From Microbacterium sp. K24 (GTDB taxonomy: Bacteria > Actinomycetota > Actinomycetes > Actinomycetales > Microbacteriaceae), in contig NZ_SSDJ01000067.1 in NCBI RefSeq assembly GCF_004794465.1, positions 31,008-95,007 on the forward strand: a stretch of DNA of 64,000 bases, written 5' to 3'. Below the pieces are notes generated by a model. The model was not told where the DNA came from and searched no databases. It saw nothing but the letters and a program-made list of their open reading frames with translations. Positions within the stretch are counted from its first letter, which is position 1; every line of letters starts with the position of its first letter. A program made the position numbers and the translations under genes. Shown here in pieces: positions 55,352 to 63,610 of this stretch.

Positions 55352-56298
55352 GCATCACCGCGTCGAAGAGCACCGCCCCGAAGGCGGCTGCGAAGAGCGC
55401 GCCGCGCAAGGGCGGCCTCGCCCGTTCCCGCCGCAACGAGGCGATCGGCCTCGTCATCCCGACGCTGATCCCGATCCTCGTGCTCAGTGTCGTGCCGCTC
55501 TTCATCGGCGTGGCGACCGCCTTCACCGATTCCCGCCTCGCCCGTCACCACGAGACGCAGTTCATCGGCTTCGAGAACTTCATCAAGCTGGGCTCCGACA
55601 CGCAGTTCTGGCAGTCGTTCGGCATCGGCATGATCTGGGCCGTCGTCGTGACCGCGCTGCAGCTGATCGGCGGCCTGTGCCTCGCCCTGCTGCTGAACAC
55701 CGACCTCCGCTTCCGCGGCATCACCCGCGTGCTCGCGCTCATCCCGTGGGCGATGCCGCCGGTGGTCGTCGCCGTCATGTGGCAGATGATCTACTCGCCG
55801 ACGAACGGTCCGCTGAACTGGCTGATCGAATCCCTCGGCGGCCCCCAGAACATCAACTGGCTCGGCGACTTCGGTCTCGCCCTTCCGGCGGTCATCCTCG
55901 TCGGCGTCTGGGTCGGCATGCCGCAGAACACGGTCGTGCTGCTCGCCGGGCTGCAGCAGGTTCCGGGTGAGCTGCTCGAGGCGGCCGCCGTCGACGGAGC
56001 GAGCACGTGGCGCCGCTTCGTCAGCGTCACGCTGCCGGCGCTGCGCCCGGTGATCTTCTCGATCGCGAGCCTGAGCTTCATCTGGAACTTCAACTCCTTC
56101 GGCATCGTCTACGTCATGACCGAGGGCGGCCCGGGCGGACGCACGATGCTGCCGATGCTCTTCACCTACATCGAGGCCTTCAAGACCCGCAACACCGGAG
56201 GCGCCGCGGCGATGGGCGACGTGATCGTCATCTTCCTCGTCGTGATCCTCGTGATCGCCCTGTGGCGACAGCTGCGACCGGAGAGGACCGCACGATGA
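55348..56298 (+). CDS. sugar ABC importer permease (MalF/UgpA type)
   Basis: 316 residues, six membrane segments after a basic N-terminal tail (KSTAPKAAAKSAPRKGG). LVIPTLIPILVLSVVPLF is the first helix, and GELLEAAAVDGASTWRRFVSVTLPALRPV is the EAA loop in outline that binds the ATPase. FSSFGIVYVMTEGGPG-type C-terminal wording (NSFGIVYVMTEGGPGG) is specific to carbohydrate importers. Coupled by ATGA to lacI and to the next permease. Confidence 0.94.
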   Translation: MSITASKSTAPKAAAKSAPRKGGLARSRRNEAIGLVIPTLIPILVLSVVPLFIGVATAFTDSRLARHHETQFIGFENFIKLGSDTQFWQSFGIGMIWAVVVTALQLIGGLCLALLLNTDLRFRGITRVLALIPWAMPPVVVAVMWQMIYSPTNGPLNWLIESLGGPQNINWLGDFGLALPAVILVGVWVGMPQNTVVLLAGLQQVPGELLEAAAVDGASTWRRFVSVTLPALRPVIFSIASLSFIWNFNSFGIVYVMTEGGPGGRTMLPMLFTYIEAFKTRNTGGAAAMGDVIVIFLVVILVIALWRQLRPERTAR

Positions 56299-57200
56299 GC
56301 GAGAGCACCGCGACCCGCGCCATGGTCACGCAGGGCACGAAGAAGAAGCAGCGCGCCCGGAGCGGCGTGCGCACCACGCCGCTGGTGCGCACCCTGCAGT
56401 ACCTGGCGCTCGCCGGCTTCCTCGTCTTCCTCGGCTTCCCGCTGCTGTGGCTGATCTCCACCGCGTTCAAGTCGTCCGCCGAGATCAACTCCCTCGCCGT
56501 CAATCTGATCCCGCTGCAGCCCACGATCGACAACTTCGTGGCCGCCATCGAGCGTCAGGGACTCATCCGCGCGGCGGGCAACAGCCTCATCGTCGCCGTC
56601 GCGACCACGATCATCGTCACCCTGCTGTCGATCCCCGGCGCGTACGTGATGGCGCGGTATCAGGGCAAGCTCCGCTCCATCGGCGTCGGCTACATCCTGG
56701 TGAGCCAGATCTTCCCGGTCATCCTCGTCGTCATCCCGCTGTTCTTCATCCTGCGGTCCGCCGGTCTCGTCGACTCGCTGCTCGGGCTCATCGCCGTGTA
56801 CTCGGTCTACACGCTGCCCTTCTCGCTGTGGATGCTGCAGGGCTACGTCGCCGCGATCCCCTTCGACATCGAGGAGGCCGCATCGATCGACGGCGCAAAC
56901 AAGGCGCGCACGTTGCAGCGCGTCGTGTTCCCGCTGCTGATGCCGGGCCTCGTCGCGACCGCGATGTTCAGCTTCGTGTCGGCCTACAACGAGTTCTTCT
57001 TCGCCCTGGTGCTGCTGCAGTCGCCCGAGAACTACACCCTCCCGATCGCCCTCAGCACCTTCGTCGGCGGCGAGGGCAAGGTCGCGGTCGGACCGCTCGC
57101 CGCCGGCGCCCTGCTCTCCAGCATCCCGAGCATCGTGTTCTTCACGCTGCTGCAGAAACGGCTGGCGACCGGCCTGCTCTCGGGCGCGGTCAAGGGCTGA
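56295..57200 (+). CDS. sugar ABC importer permease (MalG/UgpE type)
   Basis: 301 residues. FPLLWLISTAFKSSAEINS, YVMARYQGKLRSIG and the EAA loop IEEAASIDGANKARTLQRVVFPLLMPGL identify a CUT1-type MalG permease. Six membrane segments. Its ATG overlaps the first permease stop (ATGA). No ATPase gene is in the operon, normal for actinobacterial CUT1 importers, which share MsiK-like ATPases. Confidence 0.94.
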   Translation: MSESTATRAMVTQGTKKKQRARSGVRTTPLVRTLQYLALAGFLVFLGFPLLWLISTAFKSSAEINSLAVNLIPLQPTIDNFVAAIERQGLIRAAGNSLIVAVATTIIVTLLSIPGAYVMARYQGKLRSIGVGYILVSQIFPVILVVIPLFFILRSAGLVDSLLGLIAVYSVYTLPFSLWMLQGYVAAIPFDIEEAASIDGANKARTLQRVVFPLLMPGLVATAMFSFVSAYNEFFFALVLLQSPENYTLPIALSTFVGGEGKVAVGPLAAGALLSSIPSIVFFTLLQKRLATGLLSGAVKG

Positions 57201-57247
57201 CCCCGCAGATCCCGCAATCCCCCACCACTAAGAGAAAGAGGTATGAA

Positions 57248-58537
57248 GTGAAGAAGCTTCATCGCGCGTCCATCGCGCTCGCCGCAGCGGCGGTGACGGC
57301 GCTGACCCTCGCATCCTGCTCGGGCGGCGACACCCCCGAAGAAACCGGCGACGGCGAACCCGTGTCGATCACGTTCCAGTCGTTCTCCGACCAGCCGGCG
57401 GCGATCCAGGCGACGAAGGAGATCGTCGACGCCTGGAACGCCGACAACCCCGACATCCAGGTCGAGATCGTGCAGGCGCCGACCGACAGCCTCGACGACA
57501 AGCTGACGACGCAGTTCGCCGGCGAGGTCGCGCCCGACATCATCCACTACGAGGTTCTCGGCATCGTGCCCTTCGCCCGTGACGGCTACCTCGCCGACCT
57601 GAGCGACCTGCTCAGCAAGGAGACCATCGACGACATCGATCCCGGTGTGCTCGAGTCGGTCACCGTCGACGACCAGATCATCGGCGCTCCCACCGAGCTC
57701 CAGACCTACGTCGTGTTCGCGAACAAGACGCTGCTCGAGTCGGCAGGGGTCGAGATCCCGACCGGCGACTCGATGACCTGGGACGAGCTCGCCGACATCG
57801 CGAAGGCCACGACCGCCGGTGACGTGCACGGCATCACCTGGGGTCTGAAGAGCCCGACCGCTGCATTCATGAGCCTCGGCATGGGCTTCGGCTCGGAATA
57901 CTTCACGGGCGAGGGCGACGACATGAAGGTCGACGTCAAGGACGCCGACCTCGAGGTGCCGAGCCGCGTGCGCGACATGATCGAAGAAGGCTCGGTCGAC
58001 CCGATCGGCGTCACGCAGTCGGGATCCGACGTGCTGGCCACGTTCTACGCCGGCAAGGCCGCCATGACCGTGCAGGGCTCGTACCAGGTGGCGAACATCG
58101 CCACCGACGCCCCGGCCGACATGGACTGGATCGTGCTGCCGCCGCTCGCCGGCTCCGAGGGGGCGGTCCAGGCCGCCAACCCGCAGACGCTGTCGGTCAA
58201 CATCGACTCGCCCTACACGGAGCAGGCCGGCAAGTTCGTCGACTACTTCATGCAGACCGACAACCTCGTGAAGATGAACATCGCCGACGGCCTCATCCCG
58301 ACGACGGTGTCCGCCCGCGAGGCGCTCGCCGAGGAGACGGCCGATCAGAACGGCTGGCCCGAGATCGTGAAGTCGGCGGAGGGCCTCGAAGGCCCCGTGT
58401 TCCTGCAGGCGAACGGCTTCGTGCGCTGGAAGGACACGGTCGCGACCCCGGCGTTCCAGAAGTTCCTGGGCGGCGAGATCGACGACAAGGGCCTGACCTC
58501 CGAGCTCGACGACGGCTGGGCACAGGTCAACGGTTGA
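57248..58537 (+). CDS. sugar ABC importer substrate-binding lipoprotein (SBP family 1)
   Basis: 429 residues from the GTG at 57248, with GAGAAAGAGG before it. The lipobox LASC ends the signal peptide. VSITFQSFSDQPAAIQATKEIVDAWNADNPDIQVEIVQ in outline is typical of CUT1 binding proteins, and GKAAMTVQGSYQVANI and AANPQTLSVNIDSPY follow. It should bind the inducing glycoside outside the cell. A perfect hairpin follows its stop. Confidence 0.93.
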   Translation: MKKLHRASIALAAAAVTALTLASCSGGDTPEETGDGEPVSITFQSFSDQPAAIQATKEIVDAWNADNPDIQVEIVQAPTDSLDDKLTTQFAGEVAPDIIHYEVLGIVPFARDGYLADLSDLLSKETIDDIDPGVLESVTVDDQIIGAPTELQTYVVFANKTLLESAGVEIPTGDSMTWDELADIAKATTAGDVHGITWGLKSPTAAFMSLGMGFGSEYFTGEGDDMKVDVKDADLEVPSRVRDMIEEGSVDPIGVTQSGSDVLATFYAGKAAMTVQGSYQVANIATDAPADMDWIVLPPLAGSEGAVQAANPQTLSVNIDSPYTEQAGKFVDYFMQTDNLVKMNIADGLIPTTVSAREALAEETADQNGWPEIVKSAEGLEGPVFLQANGFVRWKDTVATPAFQKFLGGEIDDKGLTSELDDGWAQVNG

Positions 58538-58541
58538 CGAC

Positions 58542-58572
58542 GGTGGGGCGGATGCCGGTCATCCGCCCCACC
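58542..58572 (+). terminator. 12-bp hairpin between binding-protein and first ARH gene
   Basis: GGTGGGGCGGAT (58542-58553) and ATCCGCCCCACC (58561-58572) are perfect arms with a 7-base loop, four bases after the binding-protein stop. There is no T-run and AGGAGAGG for the next gene follows directly, so partial termination or RNA protection is likely. Confidence 0.6.
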
Positions 58573-58589
58573 TCTAGGAGAGGAATGGC

Positions 58590-59738
58590 ATGAGCTGGAT
58601 TCGGGAACGCACGGCGGCCGTGCTCGCAGGGTCGGCCATCGGCGACGCCCTGGGCGGGGCGGCCGAGGGGTTCAGTCCGGAAAAGATCAAGGAGCGGTAC
58701 GGGGGTCCCATCACCGGGATCGTGCCGCCCTATCACCTGGACTGGCAGACCGCCCGGCCGGTCAGCCCGTACCACAAGGGCGACGGGCACATCACGGACG
58801 ACACCCTGATGACGCAGGCTCTGATCCGGGTGTACGCCGAGCGTCGCGACCACATCGACGCCTTCACGGTCGCCGAGCTGCTCGTGCCGCTGCTGCAGAC
58901 CGAGATCCGCTGGATCCCGGAGCTGGAGCGCGAGTCGATCCTGCTGCAGCGCATCTTCCTCGCCGAGAAGTGGCTGGTCGCCCGGCTGCAGTACGGACAC
59001 GCCGACCCGCGCGAAGCGGGCGTCGGCAACGTCGTCAACTGCGGCGCCGCGATGTACATGGCGCCGGTCGGCATCGTGAACGCCGGCAACCCCGAGGCGG
59101 CGTACGCCGAGGCGATCGACGTCGCCGGAGCGCACCAGTCGAGCTACGGACGCGAGGCCGCGGGGGTGTTCGCGGCCGCGGTCGCGGCATCCGTCGCCCT
59201 CGATGCCACCGTCGACTCGGTGGTCGATGCGGTGCTGCGGGTGGCGCGTGACGGCACGGCCGCGGCGATCCGCGCCGTGGTCGACGCGGCACGCGCTCTG
59301 CCTGCGGATGCCGACGACGACGCCATCGGCCGCGCGCTGCGCGACGCGATCCGTCCGTTCGACACGGTCGGCGACGCCTACCGCGAGCCGGCCATGGACG
59401 CTCGGCTGCCTTCGCGCACCAAGTCCATCGAAGAGCTGCCGGTGGCGCTGGGCTTCCTCGTCGCGCACGACGGCGCGTTCCTGCCGACCGTGCTCGGGGC
59501 CGTCAACTACGGCCGCGACTCCGACTCGATCGCATCGATGGCGGGCAGCATCGCCGCCGGGCTCGGCGGGCGCGAGGTCATCCCGACCGAGATCTTCGAC
59601 ACGATCGCCGAGGCCAGCCGCGTCGACTTCGACGAGTACGCCGCGCTGCTGTCCGACGTCGCCGTGGAGATCATGGAGAAGGATGCCGCGCGCGCCGAAG
59701 CCGATGTCCGACGGGTCGCGGCCCTGCGGGGGGCGTGA
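58590..59738 (+). CDS. ADP-ribosylglycohydrolase-family protein A
   Basis: 382 residues; AGGAGAGG precedes the ATG. AVLAGSAIGDALGGAAEG (10-27) opens the all-helical ARH/DraG fold. The first metal motif is HITDDTLMT (Asp70, Asp71, Thr72), the second NYGRDSDSIAS (Asp310, Asp312); both are intact, so it should bind two magnesium ions and hydrolyse a glycosidic bond at an ADP-ribose-like or other sugar centre. First of four adjacent paralogs beneath a sugar importer; overlaps the next gene (TGATG). Confidence 0.92.
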   Translation: MSWIRERTAAVLAGSAIGDALGGAAEGFSPEKIKERYGGPITGIVPPYHLDWQTARPVSPYHKGDGHITDDTLMTQALIRVYAERRDHIDAFTVAELLVPLLQTEIRWIPELERESILLQRIFLAEKWLVARLQYGHADPREAGVGNVVNCGAAMYMAPVGIVNAGNPEAAYAEAIDVAGAHQSSYGREAAGVFAAAVAASVALDATVDSVVDAVLRVARDGTAAAIRAVVDAARALPADADDDAIGRALRDAIRPFDTVGDAYREPAMDARLPSRTKSIEELPVALGFLVAHDGAFLPTVLGAVNYGRDSDSIASMAGSIAAGLGGREVIPTEIFDTIAEASRVDFDEYAALLSDVAVEIMEKDAARAEADVRRVAALRGA

Positions 59739-61117
59739 TGCGCCTGACCTGGGCGCAACCCGAGGATCTGCTGCCGCACGAGATCGTGCAGGCCCGCGCT
59801 GAGGGAAAGGACGTCGACGCGATCGCGGAACGCTGGCGCGCGGCGGGCGGCGACCTCGATCCGGTGCGGGGCGGGGCGACGCCGGACGCCGCGTCCGACG
59901 AGCTCCGGGCGCTCGCCCGTGCACTCCTCGTCGAGCTCGACGACGTGGTCGCCCCGACGTCGGAGCCGACCGAGTGGCCCGAGGTGCGGGCCCTGCTCGC
60001 GAGCATCCCGGCGCCGATCGCGCCGCCGGAAGATGCTGCGCTGCTCGACCGCCTCCACGGCGCGTGGGCGGGGCGATCGGCCGGATGCCTGTGGGGCAAG
60101 CCGGTCGAGAAGATCCCGCGCGAGGGCATCGAGGAGATCCTCCGGTCCACCGGACGCTGGCCCCTCACCGACTACTTCACCGCGCAGGGGCTCCCGGCCG
60201 ACGTCGCCGCACGCTGGCCGTGGAACCGCCGGTCGTCGGTCAACTCGCTGGTCGAGAACATCGACGGGATGCCGGAGGACGACGACCTCAACTACCCGCT
60301 GCTGAACCTGCGGGTGCTCGAGACCGCGGGCCGCGGGTTCACGACCGACGACATCGCGCAGGCGTGGCTGGCGGATCTCCCGGCCGGGCGCACGTTCACG
60401 GCCGAGCGCATCGCGTACCGTAACCTCCTCGACGGATACCGGCCCGACGAGGCGGGGCGCGTGCGCAACCCGTTCCGCGAATGGATCGGCGCCCTCATCC
60501 GCACCGACGTCTACGGGTGGATCAACCCGGGCGACATCGCCGAGGCCGCGCGCATGGCCTGGACGGATGCCCGCCTCAGCCACACCCGCAACGGGCTCTG
60601 GGGTGCGATGTGGGCGGCGGCGCTCACGTCGGCCTCGCTGGTCGCGGCATCCGTCGACGAGGTGCTCGCCCTCGCCGCGACCGCCGTGCCCTCGGACAGC
60701 GAGCTCGCGGCGGCGATCGCGCACGGCGCCGAGCTCGGCCGCGGAGACCTCGACGACGCGGCGGCCATCGACGACCTGCATGCCGCTTACGGACACCTGC
60801 ACTGGGTGCACACCCTCAACAACGCGGCGCTCATCGCGTTCGCCCTCGCCCGCAGCGGCGGCGACGTCACGCGCGGTGTGCCGCTGGCCGTGATCACCGG
60901 CTGGGACACCGACTCCGCCGGCGCGACGGTCGGCTCGGTGCTCGGCGGCCTCGCCGGTTTCGAGCGGCTGCCCACGCACCTCACCGACCCGCTGAAGAAT
61001 CGCATCGCGACGAGCCTTCCCGGTCTCGACGGCGTCGCCATCGACGACCTCGCCCGTCGCACCGCAACGCTCCTCCCGACGCACGGACTCACCCCCGAGA
61101 GACAAGGACGTTCATGA
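59738..61117 (+). CDS. ADP-ribosylglycohydrolase-family protein B, with N-terminal extension
   Basis: 459 residues from the ATG overlapping the previous stop; a GTG three bases upstream is possible. About 100 extra residues (starting MRLTWAQPEDLL) precede the ARH fold, which begins near LHGAWAGRSAGCLWGKPVE (107-124). The first metal motif is PEDDDLNYPLL (Asp181-Asp183), an altered form of the TDDT motif, and the second GWDTDSAGA (Asp390, Asp392) is canonical. It is probably active. The extension has no recognised domain. ATGA overlap with gene C. Confidence 0.9.
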   Translation: MRLTWAQPEDLLPHEIVQARAEGKDVDAIAERWRAAGGDLDPVRGGATPDAASDELRALARALLVELDDVVAPTSEPTEWPEVRALLASIPAPIAPPEDAALLDRLHGAWAGRSAGCLWGKPVEKIPREGIEEILRSTGRWPLTDYFTAQGLPADVAARWPWNRRSSVNSLVENIDGMPEDDDLNYPLLNLRVLETAGRGFTTDDIAQAWLADLPAGRTFTAERIAYRNLLDGYRPDEAGRVRNPFREWIGALIRTDVYGWINPGDIAEAARMAWTDARLSHTRNGLWGAMWAAALTSASLVAASVDEVLALAATAVPSDSELAAAIAHGAELGRGDLDDAAAIDDLHAAYGHLHWVHTLNNAALIAFALARSGGDVTRGVPLAVITGWDTDSAGATVGSVLGGLAGFERLPTHLTDPLKNRIATSLPGLDGVAIDDLARRTATLLPTHGLTPERQGRS

Positions 61118-62109
61118 CTTCTCCCACGCCGACCCTGCAGGACCGAGCCCGAGGGTCGCTCGCCGGCCTCGCCATCGGCGACGCGATCGGGCGGCCGGTC
61201 GAGGGCTTCTCCGCCGCAGAGATCCAGGCCGCCCACGGCCGGGTGACCGGCTACCTCGACCCGGAGCCCGCCGGCAGCGACGACACCGAGTACGCCCTGC
61301 TGACGGCGAAGACCGTGCAGCGCGTCGGCACCGGCGCCACCGCCGACGACTTCATGCAGACGTGGATCGACGACGTGCTGCCGCAGGCCGACGACTTCAA
61401 GGGCGGCGGCTTCAGCGAGATGGCCGCGATCGACAACCTGCGCCACGGCATCCGCCCGCCGCTCACCGGAGACACCATGCACGGGTGGAGCGACGGACTC
61501 GCGATGCGCGTGAGCCCGCTCGGGATCGTCGCCGACGGCGACGTCGACCTCGCGCGGCGGCTGGCCGAGGCCGACGGCGCGGTGAGCCACACCACCGAGG
61601 GCATCTGGGCGGGCGTCGTCGTGGCGGTCGCCGTGACGACCGCGCTCACCGGAGCAGATGCCGCCGCCTGCTACGAGGCGGGACTCGCCGCGATCCCTGC
61701 CGACAGCTGGACCGCCCGCAACCTGCGCGACGCCCGCGACCTCGTGCACTCGGGGCTCGACGACGACGCGCTCGCCCTCGCTCTGCACGACCGCCTCGCC
61801 GTCGCCGACTACTTCTGGGCCGACCTCGCGCCCGAAGCCGTCGGGCTGGCGATGGCCTCGGTGCTGCACGCCGAAGGGCGCGCCGCCGACAGCATCCTCT
61901 TCGCCGTCAACATGGGACGCGACGCCGACACGACGGCGGCCATCGCCGGCTGCATCGGCGGTGCGATCTCCGGCATCGGCGACCTGCCCGACGAATGGGT
62001 CGCCGGGCTCCGTCCGGTCGCCGGGTCGTGCATCCGCTCGATGGCCGGCATCCACCCTCTGGACGCCGCCGACACCCTGACCCGCATCGTCGAGGAGGCG
62101 CGCGCATGA
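61114..62109 (+). CDS. ADP-ribosylglycohydrolase-family protein C
   Basis: 331 residues. RARGSLAGLAIGDAIGRPVEG (11-31) begins the fold, GSDDTEYALL (Asp56, Asp57, Thr58) is the first metal motif and NMGRDADTTAAIAG (Asp270, Asp272) the second; both are intact. It looks like an active hydrolase of the same superfamily as A and B, but is clearly closest in length and order to D. Start and stop overlap the neighbouring genes by ATGA. Confidence 0.92.
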   Translation: MTSPTPTLQDRARGSLAGLAIGDAIGRPVEGFSAAEIQAAHGRVTGYLDPEPAGSDDTEYALLTAKTVQRVGTGATADDFMQTWIDDVLPQADDFKGGGFSEMAAIDNLRHGIRPPLTGDTMHGWSDGLAMRVSPLGIVADGDVDLARRLAEADGAVSHTTEGIWAGVVVAVAVTTALTGADAAACYEAGLAAIPADSWTARNLRDARDLVHSGLDDDALALALHDRLAVADYFWADLAPEAVGLAMASVLHAEGRAADSILFAVNMGRDADTTAAIAGCIGGAISGIGDLPDEWVAGLRPVAGSCIRSMAGIHPLDAADTLTRIVEEARA

Positions 62110-63101
62110 CCACCCCCCTGATCGATCTCTTCACCCGGGGCATCACCGCCGGCGAGGCGAGCTCGCCGATGAACGCCGACTTCCGCGTGCACGCCCTGCC
62201 GCCGAAGCGCGTCAACCGCGTGCGCATCCTCGCCAAGCTCGGCGACGACGACCGCACCACCACCGTGCCGCGACCGTTCACGCACGCGGCTCCGCCGAGC
62301 GTGCTGCACCCGGGAGCGGGGGAGAACATCGAATGGTTCGCGTTCTCGGCGCGCCAGCACGCCCACGACCTCGGCCTCACGGAGTGGCGCGAGCTCGCCG
62401 ACCTCGAAGCCGATCCCGAGAGCGGACTGCGCGCCCGCATCGGCACGAAGCTCGCCCTGCAGAACCTGCGCAAGGGAGCCGAGCCGCCCCAGTCGGGCCA
62501 CGACAACGCCCACTACTTCGACGACATCGCGACCGTGCGGGCGCTCGCCGCGGTCGCCGTGCACGGATCGTCCGGAGCCGTCGATGCGGCCGAGGCGGAT
62601 GCCGCGATCACCCACTCGCTCGACGGCGTGTGGTGCGCGAGGGCCTCGGCGACGCTGTTCGGTGCGCTGGTCGACGGCGCAGCGGCGGCGGATGCCGTGG
62701 CGCTCGCGGTCGAGCAGCTGCCGGAAGACACCTGGAGCCGCCGGATGGCGGAGTCGTCGCTGCGGGTGGCGGCCGATGCCTCCGGCCCGATGGATCGGGC
62801 GCGGCGGTTGAGCACCCAGGTCGGCGACTTCGTCTACAGCTATCCGATCGCGGCACCCGAGACGTTCGGCTTCCTGCTCGCGCACGTGGCCGCCGCGACC
62901 AGCGCCGACGACCTGCTGCTGGGCGCTCTCGCGCAGCCGCGGAACGCCGCGTCGCTGCCCGCGCTCGCCGGTGCGGCGGCCGCGGTGATGTTCGGCGAGG
63001 ACTGGATCCCGCAGGGGCTGGAGGCCGACGGCATCCGCCTCACCGGTCTCGGCATCCCCGCGCTCGCGGGCCGCACGGTCGCGGAGGTCGTCGCGGGGTG
63101 A
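62106..63101 (+). CDS. ADP-ribosylglycohydrolase-like protein D, predicted pseudoenzyme
   Basis: 331 residues, the same length as protein C, and alignable with it: QNLRKGAEPPQSGHDNAHYFDD pairs with DNLRHGIRPPLTGDTMHGWSDG in outline. The first metal motif has become GENIEWFAF (Glu73, Asn74, Ile75 where C has the Asp-Asp-Thr) and the second QPRNAASLP (Asn280, Ala282 where C has Asp270 and Asp272). The first-helix GDAIG element is also lost. The reading frame is open and its codon use normal, so this is a maintained gene rather than decay. It is likely a binding or regulatory partner of the other ARH proteins. Confidence 0.85.
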   Translation: MTTPLIDLFTRGITAGEASSPMNADFRVHALPPKRVNRVRILAKLGDDDRTTTVPRPFTHAAPPSVLHPGAGENIEWFAFSARQHAHDLGLTEWRELADLEADPESGLRARIGTKLALQNLRKGAEPPQSGHDNAHYFDDIATVRALAAVAVHGSSGAVDAAEADAAITHSLDGVWCARASATLFGALVDGAAAADAVALAVEQLPEDTWSRRMAESSLRVAADASGPMDRARRLSTQVGDFVYSYPIAAPETFGFLLAHVAAATSADDLLLGALAQPRNAASLPALAGAAAAVMFGEDWIPQGLEADGIRLTGLGIPALAGRTVAEVVAG

Positions 63102-63112
63102 TCCGGCCGCCG

Positions 63113-63142
63113 TTCGCGACGCGCGGGGAACTCCGCTAGACT
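63113..63142 (+). promoter_or_regulatory. candidate promoter of rpsF operon
   Basis: TTCGCG (63113-63118) and TAGACT (63137-63142) are separated by 18 bases, between the ARH operon and rpsF. Confidence 0.4.
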
Positions 63143-63151
63143 GTCCAGGTT

Positions 63152-63210
63152 GTCCGCCTTCTGGCGGGCACGTTCACACACCCTCCTGTTTCCGCGAGAT
63201 ACGCGGAAAC
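63152..63210 (+). promoter_or_regulatory. two-hairpin leader of rpsF
   Basis: GTCCGCC-TTCT-GGCGGGC (63152-63169, one wobble pair) and the perfect GTTTCCGCG-AGATA-CGCGGAAAC (63188-63210) precede the GTG. Position and shape fit an autoregulatory r-protein leader, perhaps related to the S6:S18 leader motif; that match is not confirmed. Confidence 0.5.
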
Positions 63211-63236
63211 CGTTCTAGTCCGAAGGAGGTGGGTAA

Positions 63237-63605
63237 GTGACGCACCAGTACGAACTCATGGTCATTCTGACCCCCGAGATCGACGAGCGCCAGGTAGCCC
63301 CTACGCTCGACAAGTTCCTGAAGGTCATCACCAACGATGGTGGCTCGATCGACAAGGTCGACATCTGGGGTAAGCGCCGTCTGGCCTACGAGATCCAGAA
63401 GAAGAACGAGGGCATCTACGCCGTCGTCAACTTCACCGCTACCAGCGAGGCCACGCAGGAGCTCGACCGTCAGCTGAAGCTGAACGAGCAGATCATGCGC
63501 ACCAAGGTCCTCCGTTCGGAAGAGGCTCAGGCGATGGTCGCATTCGAGGCCAAGCGCACCGAAGAGAAGGCTGCCCGCAAGGCCGCCAAGGCTGCGAAGG
63601 CCTAA
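63237..63605 (+). CDS. rpsF: 30S ribosomal protein S6
   Basis: 122 residues from the GTG that has AAGGAGGTG seven bases upstream. [36 protein letters not shown] and YAVVNFTA are hallmark S6 strands, and the lysine/alanine tail ([12 protein letters not shown]) is typical of actinobacteria. S6 binds 16S rRNA with S18 in the small subunit. ssb follows after five bases, the usual rpsF-ssb-rpsR order. Confidence 0.98.
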   Translation: MTHQYELMVILTPEIDERQVAPTLDKFLKVITNDGGSIDKVDIWGKRRLAYEIQKKNEGIYAVVNFTATSEATQELDRQLKLNEQIMRTKVLRSEEAQAMVAFEAKRTEEKAARKAAKAAKA

Positions 63606-63610
63606 GCGCC

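Noticed and set aside
59507..61105. 532-codon minus-strand frame opposite ARH protein B
   Set aside because: The real strand has intact ARH motifs and coupled starts; this frame has none.
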